From Taeniopygia guttata (taxonomy: Eukaryota > Chordata > Aves > Passeriformes > Estrildidae): a stretch of 64,000 bases of DNA. The notes beneath the pieces were generated by a model, which had not been told where the DNA came from, did not search any database, and worked only from the letters and a program-made list of their open reading frames with translations. This document shows positions 51,806 through 62,232 of this stretch, one piece after another. Where the stretch lies: positions 119,803,501-119,867,500 of the forward strand of contig NC_133026.1 in the NCBI RefSeq assembly GCF_048771995.1, given 5' to 3'. Positions within the stretch are counted from its first letter, which is position 1. Each line of letters starts with the position of its first letter. Position numbers and translations under genes: made by a program.

Positions 51806-51917
51806 TGCGCGCACCCCGGCGCGGAGCGTGCGCGGGCGCGGCGCTCGGGAGCGCGGCCGGGCGGGGGGCGGGGGGCGCCCCGCGTGCCCCGGCCGGGAGC
51901 GGCCGTGCCCCCCCGCC

Positions 51918-51947
<30 letters not shown>
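51918..51947 (+). repeat. (CCG)10 trinucleotide repeat
   Basis: Ten perfect CCG units lie within the island, 48 bp before the first upstream ATG considered below. They sit either in the core promoter or in the 5' UTR. Such repeats are often length-polymorphic. Confidence 0.97.
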
Positions 51948-51948
<1 letters not shown>

Positions 51949-52368
51949 GCACAGCCGCAGACACGGGCGGCCGCGCCGGCAGCCGGCGGCTCGCATGCAG
52001 CCGGGGATTACAGCGGGGCGAGGGCAGCGAGGGCTCGACTCTTATCCCCCCTCACCCCCCTCCATCCTCCGCCCGACACCCCAGCCGCTCGCCGGGCGGC
52101 TGCTCCGCCGGCTTTTCATCTCCGGGGGTAGGAGGGAGATGCCTTGGCCGCGGTTTTTCCACCCCCAGCCCTCTCCGTGCAGGGAGAGGCGGTGATGTGG
52201 AGCCGGGAATGTAGAGGAAAACCCTCCCCGGGAAGGAGCGACCAAAACAAATCCCTCGCCGTGGCTTTGGCGGCCGCGCAGTGCCCGGGGAAGCCCGAGC
52301 AGCCCCTGCCAGCGCTGGGGAATCCCTCCTGTAGCCCCCGGCGGCGCCCCGGGCGCCCGCGGAGCAAG
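51948..52368 (+). other. Likely first exon (5' UTR, possibly coding) ending at a strong splice donor
   Basis: The right boundary is well supported: AGCAAG|GTAAGCAGG at 52368/52369 is close to the ideal vertebrate donor. The transcription start is not determined; it probably lies among the pyrimidine-rich words between the CCG repeat and about 52070. An ATG at 52195, with G at -3, opens a frame of exactly 58 codons that reaches the donor in phase 0. The predicted peptide starts MWSRECRGK and ends in an arginine/proline-rich tail, RRRPGRPRSK. I do not recognise it. An upstream frame from ATG 51995 (66 codons) ends at TGA 52193-52195, sharing one base with this ATG. The exon may be wholly untranslated, or belong to a long non-coding RNA. 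The next exon is not identified and may lie beyond the window. Confidence 0.55.
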
Positions 52369-55300
52369 GTAAGCAGGAGGGCATCCCTCTTCCGCCGAGA
52401 GCTGCTTTTCGCTTTTATTTGTATTTATTTGAGATCCCGAGTCATCCCCGGCTCCCGCCCTGATGGGACTGTCAGGGGAGACGAGAACTGCCTGCTGCCG
52501 GGAGCGCCCGGTCCGGCCGGGAGCGCGGCGCTCCCGCGGGGAGCCCCGGGGTGCCCCGGGCGCTGGGGAGCGCCGCTGGGGAGGGGGCATGATCGGCGGG
52601 GCGGGACGGACGCCGGGTGTTCTCCCCGGCTGCCTGGATCGGGCTGAGGCAGGATAATAGAACCCTCACCCTGGAAGCGCTCTGGAAACCGTGGCTCGTA
52701 TTTTTGTTCCTTCAGAGCTGCTAAAGGGAGGGAGGGAATGACATTTCGTAGTATTCTGCCTCCTGCCGTGGGTGAGCTCCACCGATAAAGGCTCGTCATT
52801 TGTTTCCAATGCTCTAATAGTGCTTGTGGGAACCTGATGATACAAAACCTCAGCCTTCTCGGTAACTGTCGTTGGAATTGCCCCATCTACCCGGGGACTG
52901 AAAAATCTCCTCTACAGAAAAAATACATGTAGCATTGTGGTAGTCTAAAGTACACTGTCATATATGCTTTCTGTAGGTAGGTAGCATGCTGGCCCCTGGA
53001 TTAAAAAACCTAAATGCCATTAGAAATAAGCATGTTCATTGGCTACATGGCTTCTACAAACCATTCAGTGTGTTTCTTCTATCAGAATTTCACTGCCTGG
53101 GTGAAGGCAGACCTTTGTTTATACCCTATGTATGTACTGTCCATATTTATAGTAGGGTTTGGACTTTATTCAATTCAAGTTACATAATGATTAAGATACA
53201 ATAGGCAGTTATATATGCAGCTTCTTGGGCATTTTAATCCAGTGCAGAAAAGACTGACTCTAGCAACACTGCCACAGTTGTCACTTTTTCAATGTTTGTG
53301 TAAGACAGGAAGTGTCCATAGCATCAGGTGGAGACAACGTTCCTTAGCAAATACATAATCATCAAGACCTTGCTATTAAAAGGACACCTAAGTGAAGGAT
53401 TTCAGTGACCCTGTCCTGTAGCTCTGAGGAGGTGCCAGGATTGGTTTAGAAGAAATGCAGCGAGACTAGGCAGCCTTGGGAGGGGGAAAAGCCTGTCTGG
53501 TAACATTTTCCATTAAAAACACCTAGAGTTCAAGTTTGCTCAGCTGGTGAGTCTGTCCAACTTAGAGCAGAGCTAGCACCAAGCCTTAGAGGCTGGGCAA
53601 GGTCTGCAAAACGGAACATTCCACCAAGCCTGGGACACGATCCTCCAGGGAGTTTTAGTAGAAACTTTCAGGGGAGCAGGGTCAATGAGTACATGCCACT
53701 TACGGGATTTGTTTGTTCTCTGATCAACAAGATGTGCTAGCAAAACTCTGGAGTCTTTCCCAGAGAGATAAGATGCAGTACAGAAAAAAAAAAAATAGTT
53801 TGTTTCTGGTTCTTAGCACCTCTGTCTATTCTGTTCAAACAACTGATAAATCTGATACAACTGATAAACTCTCACTTTGTTCAGCATTAGTGGAACTTGC
53901 AGCTGGCTTGTTGTAATTTTTTTTTCCAATGAGTGCTTCTGCAGGCAGCTCTTACCACACCACAGCATTCAAATTTCTCTTGCCTCCTTTCTCAGCTGGA
54001 TGCTGTTGCTGGAGCTCAGCAGGTTGCCCTCGCTCAGATGTATGCAGAGAGTAAAACATCTTCAGCTTGAGATGAGGGAGAGGTGCTGTTCAGAGCAGCA
54101 TGCTTCAGCCTGGGCATTTCCATTTGCTTCAGCATTTTGAAATGTCCCATTGCCTTAACAATGCCATATCACCTATATTTATTCATACTCAGCTTTTTTT
54201 TTTTTTTTTCCTAAGTGAAAGTTAATTGGCAAATTCTGGCTTGCCATTCAAAGCAAGGCGAGAGGTCAGGATTTGCAATAGCTTTCTTGCCAACAGTTGG
54301 GATTTTGCCAAAGTTTGCTACTGTCACTTTTAGAAAAACATCTTGATCTTATGTGACTTCCTTGAGCTTCATGTAACCACATGTGCAGGTAAAATATATT
54401 CCATGGTGCTGCTGTATTTAAAGCTACCTGCTGAAGGATATTTTTTCAGTCAGTGTCTTACTCCGTCTGTCATGATATAAACAGCACATTGGGGAAGGTC
54501 TATCTGGTCTCAGCTCAGAGGAGGAATGCAAGCTGAGATATCTGGTGAAGGGGGCAGTGACTGGAAGTATGTCAGTGCAGTGGGATTCCACTGCAGACCC
54601 TCCTGAAGGTGTCTGTTCTACCAGAGTACTGGTACTCTGCTGTTCCCCACAGGAAGAGATGGAAGCCAGAGAGGGAAGCACTTAAAGTTGTACACCACTT
54701 CAGCTTCATCAGAGTAGACATACATGCAGTGTAAAAATGAATCTTTGGATGTTTTCAGGGGTCAATTCTATTAATTCATCATGTTATTGCATAATGTCTT
54801 CTGACCCAGCAATGCTCACAGCTCTTGGAATTAAGCAATTATTGCCTCTGAAAGGACTATACATGTTTGTCTAATATTGCTACAGTAAGTTTTTATCATC
54901 TTTAGGAATTAGAGTTTTTTACCTAAGAAGTGTCTGAACATTATAAACATATATATAAAATAAACATTAATATCAACAATAATATAAAATAAACATAATA
55001 ATGGATGCATGATAAAAAACAGGCTGTAGTTTACTTTGTTCTGTTTCTAGTCATAGGATATGAACACCCCAAGAGAAAATGCTTTTGAATTCCCATCTGT
55101 AGTGGGCATCTTTTTGTTGTGATTATTGCTGGAGTAGTGGAACTGGGTATTTGATTTCTTGGATTTTATAATTAATCATTGGAATATGTTATTTTAACTC
55201 ACATTTTAGTAGGGAGAAATGTGTGTTTACTTTGTAACCAGAATATTAACTTCAAGCCAAAATAAATTTGCCAATATTAAATTGCAGAGATTTTTTAAGA

Positions 55301-57056
55301 TGTGCAACAGTGTTATATGGGATAATGTGCAAAGAAATTGATTAGGACACTACAGAGTAGATGTTATCCTAAATGTAGATTTTTGTGCAATCTCGTAGCT
55401 TCATATGTTTTTTAATCTATAATTCTCTGGCTATATGGAAAAGATATGGAAAGAATTTCATTATTTTTAATTTTTTCTTCACTATTATACAATCAGAGGT
55501 ATCATATTGCATGCTATTACATATACATTGCTCAGTCATGCTCAAATAAAGTCTCAGTAAAATACATATATATGGCTAAATTAAAAAAAAAAAAAAATCA
55601 GAGAAGCTTAACAACTCAAGTGTTTATTGAACAGAACTTGGAGGTTTCTTATCTTGGTTACCGTACAAAGTTAGTCCCAGTATAGCTTCCCAGGCCACTA
55701 CATATCATAAGAGCCCCAGGAGGGTATGCATCAGTAAAGATACTTAAAATCTATTGGGCTTAAACCTGCCTGTATTCTTCATAAAAATCTGGAAGGACAG
55801 CAAAGGCTATTTTGCCTTTTGTCCGTCCCAGTGCTTGCTACAGCATCTGCAGAAATTTCAGCGCAAGTCACACATTCGCATCTTCCTAAGTTTTCACTTG
55901 TTTGCTGTGCAATACATTCCTTCTTCCAAGTCTGGAAGGATGGAGTTTCTTAAAGGATGAATTTCTTAAAGGATGAGTGTCTTAAACTACTTTTTTTTCA
56001 TCACCATGAAAGTATGATGATGGTAACCACATAATCAGAAAACAAAGAGAATTATTTTGAACACACTTTGTTGTGGATTATGGTATGAATTATAGGGAAA
56101 CAATAAAAGGAAAGTCTCAGGCCACTGAAATCAGTGAGGTTTTTAATTTTTTTGCTCCTAATGCAGGAAATCTATATTTAGCGATAATGATAGATCAGCT
56201 GTGACTTAGGTGTCTGGATTCTGTACATCCCTATTCCTTCTCTGGATAACTATAAAGAGTTGTCAGTAGCATCACTGCTGGCACCAGTAAGAGAGTCAGA
56301 ACAACAATCTATTAGCTAATAAATAATATATGTAATGCTGGCATAATGCAGCTCTGAGCATTTAGGAGTAGGCTGTGATAAACAGCAGCAGAACTCTTTA
56401 CAAGGAAGAATGGCAATTGACCAATTTACCCCTCACAGTACCATGACAGAGGAGCACAGTGCACTGTAAAATTGTGTGAGGGCATTTACAGTCTGAGCGA
56501 AGACAGAGGGGCTAAACAGCTCTCTTTCCACAGCACTGGCATGTGATGCATAAGCCCCTAGGTTTTTTGTTACCTCTAAGTAAGTGCTTCTTACTAGGAA
56601 ATCAGACTTGCTATTGAAAGTCTTTGCTCTTCTTGCTGCCATCATACTCAGGTACTAGCTTGTTAGGAAATAAATGTCAGCCCTGTAGGTAAAACCACAT
56701 TATGAGGAAATGAATGCAAAGCTGTGCTGATAATTAACTGAACAAAGCTCTCGAATGTAATCTTCTTTGATGACACTGGAGATGAGCTTCTCCCCTGACT
56801 GCCTAACAAGTTAAGAAATAGAAGTCAGTTATGGCAGTACAGTCCCCAAATGCAGAATAAATTTACCTCAGAGCATTAATAAGGCAGTTCGTAAAGTAAT
56901 ATTTCACAGTACATAATCAATAGTTTACTTTTAGAAAATTAGCTGTATTTTCAAAATATACATAGAGATAAAAATTACAATCAAATGCAAGAACTCAAAA
57001 TTAAGTAATAATGCTTCTTTTATGGATTTTTCAGTTGTTTCATTTGCCCTCTTAAG
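52369..57056 (+). other. Probable start of first intron; otherwise nothing recognised
   Basis: After the CpG-rich shoulder ends near 52660 the DNA returns to AT-rich non-coding sequence. There is an 18-bp tandem repeat with CAACTGATAAA near 53840-53868, T16 at 54194-54209, imperfect duplicates of TATAAAATAAACAT near 54955 and 54982, and A15 at 55583-55597. A TTTCTTAAAGGATGA unit is doubled near 55950. No convincing plus-strand second exon was found. Confidence 0.45.
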
Positions 57057-60000
57057 GTATGAGGATTTTGTTACCTACAAGGTTGTTGACCTCATCTCAG
57101 GTGAATGTACGCTCAAATGGCAGAGTAATCCTGCTATAATTTATAAGCCATTCATTCACTGTAAACTTGCATATACCAGAGACATTTTGAGACAGTTTGA
57201 GCAGAAAGTGCTGGCAAACTGCAGAAGCTAGAAGAATCCCGCTAATGTATTTAAGCAGACTCAAAACATTGAATAGGCTTAATTAGCCTTGAAATCACAC
57301 AACTGTGAATGACAGTATTGAACGTGCTTTTCTAGTGGTTGGTGAGATTAACAGCACAAAGTTGCTCTACCTTGACAGGAGTGCTGTCTAGAAGGTCTTG
57401 CCTTCTGGAATATTTCCTCTTATGATTTCTTCATTCTTCTTACTGCTGACATTGAGCAAACCTCTTAACTGGGTAAGCTTTATACTCAAATTTATTTTCC
57501 TGCCTGGCTACTGATAGTCACTTTGGTCTCTATTTAAGCATAGCATTAAAGTAGCATTAGCAGTGCTGTGTATCTTCTGCTCCTTTTGAATTAAAGAAGG
57601 GATGAGAATGTTTATCTGCTTCAACATGTTTATAGATAACCTAAGTAGAAGCAAAAATACCTCAATTTTGCTCAGTAACCTTGTGGTTAGGGTACTGATG
57701 GAGAAAAATTGAGATTTTTTAGGCTTTTCATTGATTAGCATTACGCAAAGAAACATTTCACTTCTTGTAATCCAAGATTACCACCCACCAAAGGACTGGT
57801 CACACCCTTCAGTTACAGACTCATTCGTGTCTTGTCTTTCAAGCTCAGGCTGCCTCGTTCTTGCTCAGTAAGAATGGGGTTGGTCTCCATCTCAGCAGCT
57901 GTTGTGGGGATTACTGATAGCAGCAGGAGTCTGGAAGATATAAACCACAGGTTTGAATCACCAGGAATGTGATTCAGTGAATGTTTAATGACCAAGCAAT
58001 GGCATCAAGGTGGAATCAAGGCCACCACCTCAAGGTGTATTTGGAGAGAGTAGATCTTGTTCAATTCTTTTAAAATACTATTTTACATACCTCTTGTAAG
58101 AGGAAGTTTCCAGGCTTAGAATATGTGGGTGGGTTATGTCCCTTTTGATCCTGATTATGCATTGGACCTGGATGGGAGTTAAAAGCATCTTCTTCCTGAC
58201 TGTGAAGTATCGTGTTGATCCTGCCTTAGAGGTTCCCACACCCTTCTTTGAACTTGGGACCTGTGTGTTTAATATTAGAAACCCTGAACTAATGGCTCTG
58301 ATGAAGCATATTTTTTAAGAGGATGCTGTGGCTTTTAAAAATACATTTTGGCTTGATAGAAGTAAATAAATTAATTTATAGTGGCAGTTTTATAAAAGTA
58401 TTCCTTTTAGCCTGTCTTGATTTCAGAATTATAGTAACAGTAGCATAGGGTTGTGCATGATAGTGAGTCCTCACTTTTTTTCTATTGTCAGGTCAATTTG
58501 AGGGTCAAAAAATATCAATACTCTTGGTATCAGTTAGGACTAAAAGTCAGTGTAGCTTCTTCTCTACAGTGTTAAACTGGACTTCCTAAGGACAGCTTCC
58601 CCTTACTTACCCCCAGACCAACTGCATCTTTGTGCATTATGTGGAACCAAAACTGATAAGGTCTTAGATAAGGTCAGGAAGCAAAATTTTCTGTTTTCTG
58701 GTGACTGCTTTTCTCAGATAGGCAAAATAAGATGTTGTGTTGACCTAGGCTCTGCACAGCAGTTTGGAGTAGTAGTTTGGGATGTTTTTCCAAGGCATCC
58801 TATAGTTGAAGACATCAAAATGTTGAAGGGTTGGATTCCTCAGATAAAGATTAGATGGAAATTTCTCTTAATTTTTAATGATAAAAGCCTTCTGCAAGTA
58901 AAGACTTGCTGACGCTGTGACCTCGGGGACATTTCCAGCTATGTAGGTACAAAGGCACTTGTCAAAAATTGAGTCTCCCAAAAACCAAGGCCTTGATTGA
59001 TTCCTTTTTTCCACCTTTGGGGCTTCTGTAAAGCACCAACAATATGAGTTTGAGATAGGCTCCTAATTGATTGAGACAGAGGTCTCTTGAGTAGATCTGC
59101 TCATTTCAACCTGTATTCTTTGGCCAAGTCTCTTCCTATCTGTGATCCAGGTAGGTTTAGGCCTACCATTTACCTTGATTGAATCAGGAAACAATACTGT
59201 TAGAAATGGTTGAAAATGAAATTTTTGACAGAAGCAGCAATTGAACATAAATATTTTAATTTCTGAAGTCACTTAGGAATGCAACTGTGCTTTTCTTAAT
59301 TGTAGATTTGGGATGGTGGCATTGGATGTTTTTTCTTTATTAGAAAACTCAACCGTATACCAGGATTCTGACCAAAATGCAACATCCAAAATTTTGGGCG
59401 CAATTTCATTCAAAGAAGGATAAAATCTGACTCTTCTGTATGATGTGCCTCATTGCTTCAGACATCATTCTCTATGTATATAGGATAATATTATATGTTG
59501 TGTAATATTTCCCTGCCTAGAAACCTAGAATCATCATTCATTACTACACTGTGCAAGCTTTTCTTCAGAAGAACAAAAAGACATCTGTGAAGTTCTTAGC
59601 TGCTTTCAGCTACTTGGCAGCACAGTTATTGGTAGGGAGCAGTGGAAGATTGAAGGGTTAGAGAAGCTAACATATTTAGAATAATCCTAAAACGAATTGC
59701 TTTAGGACAACTGGTTACATTAGTGCCTTCTCAAAGAACAAATTATGTGTTGACAATCTCCTCCATCATCTAAATGCACTGCAATGCAATTAGAAGAGAA
59801 AATCAAGTAGTGGACAGATAAATTGCAATTCAAAGCTCTAATTTATTAATATTAATGTATTTGCTATTATTAGTGTATCCTGCATATGTAACATCTGTAG
59901 GCTCTCAAAGAATTGTATGGAAGCACCAATCAAACCTGTGGATCCAGAGTGCTAGTTGGGATATAAATATGTAGTCTGATTTAGACCTGACATGAGGACC

Positions 60001-62000
60001 TTACATAATCACATTTCTGTAATATCAGGCTGTTTGACATTAAAGAAAATGATCTGCCATTCGGCCTTGTACTTCTCTGACAGCTCATCTCCTCAGAAGT
60101 TTCCAGGGAAGGCTAAATAAGCAGGGAAAGACAGTATCTTTGGCAAGAGCAGTAACAGCCCTTAGCAACCAATTGTAAACATGAACAGTAAAGTGTAGAC
60201 CAAGAACTACATCCTAAATGACAGATGTTTCAACCTGCAATGGAAATGGAAGGGTTTTTGTAAGCTGAGCAGGAGTGCATCAGGCTAGTTTGTAAGGATC
60301 ATATAGCCACACTTATCACAAGCACCAACAGCAGAGCCGCTAGTAAGGAAAGACAGAATCTGAGCTGATCTGAAACAAAGTTTGGTGGGGATCTTGATTC
60401 AGCACTGGATGGGCTACAAAGCCAAGTTCAGTGCTCTCTTGAGACCTCAGTGCAGGCTGAGTGGGTGCTACAATCCCAATGTTCAGATACAGACTTGTGA
60501 AGAGGTACTGCTCAAAAAGACCACTTGAGCCCTAAATTCCATGAGACTTGAAGTACAATTACTCTGAATGCTCACAAGAGTAGCTTTTCGTAAAGCAGGC
60601 TGCATTACCTGTAGTGTGTCTAGAGCCCACCCACGTGGCTTTACCTTGCATAAGAGCTTCAGTAAGCGATTATAAGTGCTACTGGGGTAGAAAACTCAGA
60701 TAAGCCAAAACTGCCAGGCTTATGTGGCTGCAAGACTTTAAAAACATTTTATCAGCTCTACTTACCCTCTTTTTATGTCTTCTGTCACCTTACCTATTTC
60801 TGTCTGGGTTTTCTTATCCAAGGCTTCTAAGGAATATATAGAGTCTCAGAGTCTGCTGCTCCTTGATGAAGTTCAGCTCATCCATCTAAAAGACACCTCT
60901 GTGCTCAAGATGGTGAGAACAGCGACTTAGCAGACAGACTGATTTAGTCAATCTGAAAAGTTCGTCTATAAAAGGCCTCATCTTTTTTGAGTTTTTCCTG
61001 CAGATCTCCAAGACTTTGTGCAGCCAAAGTTTAAATTTTCACATACCAGAAATAAATAACCTGTGAGGTCTGCTATGAAGTAGAAATAATTATCATTTTA
61101 GACCAGTTAGCCATTGCCCCAAGAGCTGATTTTCCAGGATTTACTCTCAAAGCAAGATCTTACTTTTCATGGACCAACCCATCTATAGCTGTTAACAGAG
61201 CAGTCAAAGCAACAAGTGGAATTTAGTCTTAGTTCGTGGAAAGACCCAGCTCTCCAGTAACAGCTCTGCTCATGACTGTAGTCTGGCAAGAGCCAGCCAT
61301 TGCTCACAGAGAAGCTGTGTTACAGGGGAGACAGGCTAAGGTCCATCTTTTCCCCCTCAGACAACATTGCTTCAAGTGGTTTCAGCCACTGAAGCCCCTG
61401 AGGACTTGTACCAAGAGCTGTCACCAGCAATTTGGATAATCAAAGCTCAGCTGCTTCTCTCCTGTGCACACATGCATGTGTTCCTGCATATAGATATGAA
61501 TCTGAGACATACAAAGGATGCTCAGGAATACTTTGACATGTTTCCTGAAACTTCACGCGTTCAGCTTGCCAATCCTTAACTATATGAGATGTGACTTTTC
61601 TAAAGGTGGGAAATGGAAATAACGAACAACTCATTTGAGCAGGATGCTTTTATGCAGAGTTTTAGCTATCACATCAGCCATCTTTTTAAAAACTGAAACT
61701 AAGGGAAAATTCTAGTAAAAGATCCCACAGCACACCATTTAGAAGCTGAAGATCTTCATATTTTGAAACAAAGAGCAGACATTTGAGAGCTAAGATGTGG
61801 CAGCAGAGAGATTACAGCAAAGCAGGCACTGAAAAAAAAGAAGAATCATACAAACAAAATGTGTTTGCTCAGTAAAAATGTATTGGTTTTGTCACAACCA
61901 ACTTGATTCATCTTTTCTTGGCTAATTTGCTGGATCCCAGGTTGTAGGCTTTAGGAGTCAGATGCTGAGGTGAGCACAGGCTTTCTAAGTTTTTTTTTTA
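57057..62000. other. Non-coding stretch with one weak exon candidate
   Basis: A 44-nt candidate exon at 57057-57100 is described under findings. Otherwise the sequence is AT-rich, without recognised repeats, RNA genes or coding regions. Confidence 0.45.
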
Positions 62001-62232
62001 AATCACAGAGTATCTCCAGTTTTCCAGCTAGAAGGGATCATAAAGATCTTTGAGTTTAAGTCCCTGCTCCTCACAGCATTACCTAAAACTAAAAAATAAA
62101 CCATATGCTCTTGAACTCTGAAAGGCTTGGTGTCATGACCCCTTCCCTGGGGAGTCTGTTCCAGTGCCCAGTATCCTCTGGGTGAAGAACTTTTTCCTAA
62201 TGTCTGCTCTGATTTCTCCTGGCCTTATACCT
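62001..62232 (-). mobile_element. CR1 LINE 3' fragment, inverted
   Basis: The reverse-oriented CR1 3' end begins AATCACAGAGTATCTCCAG, then TAGAAGGGATCATAAAGATC, and continues with GGGGAGTCTGTTCCAGTGCC, CCTCTGGGTGAAGAACTTTT and TCCTAATGTCTGCTCTGA. The order and spacing follow the CR1 3' untranslated consensus read backwards. It is 5' truncated, diverged and without coding capacity. Confidence 0.93.

Larger units (their letters stand above)
51430..52660 (+). promoter_or_regulatory. CpG island, likely promoter
   Basis: The only strongly G+C-rich, CpG-dense block of the window, rising sharply from AT-rich flanks; the densest part is 51800-52620. It contains several GC boxes (GGGCGGGG-like), the NRF1-like word GCATGCGCAGG at 51615-51624, a (CCG)10 tract and a four-run G-quadruplex motif. 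No TATA box is seen in the core. In vertebrates such islands mark promoters. The strong splice donor at 52368/52369 favours transcription to the right, but bidirectional activity cannot be excluded. Confidence 0.88.

Noticed and set aside
51188..52647. Stack of long open frames (up to 182 codons) in all phases across the CpG island and its GT-rich flank
   Set aside because: Frames overlap on both strands and consist of Ala/Arg/Pro/Gly or Cys/Val/His/Thr low-complexity sequence. This is expected where stop codons are depleted by high G+C and by the GT repeat. Only the 52195-52368 frame has an independent argument (phase to a donor).
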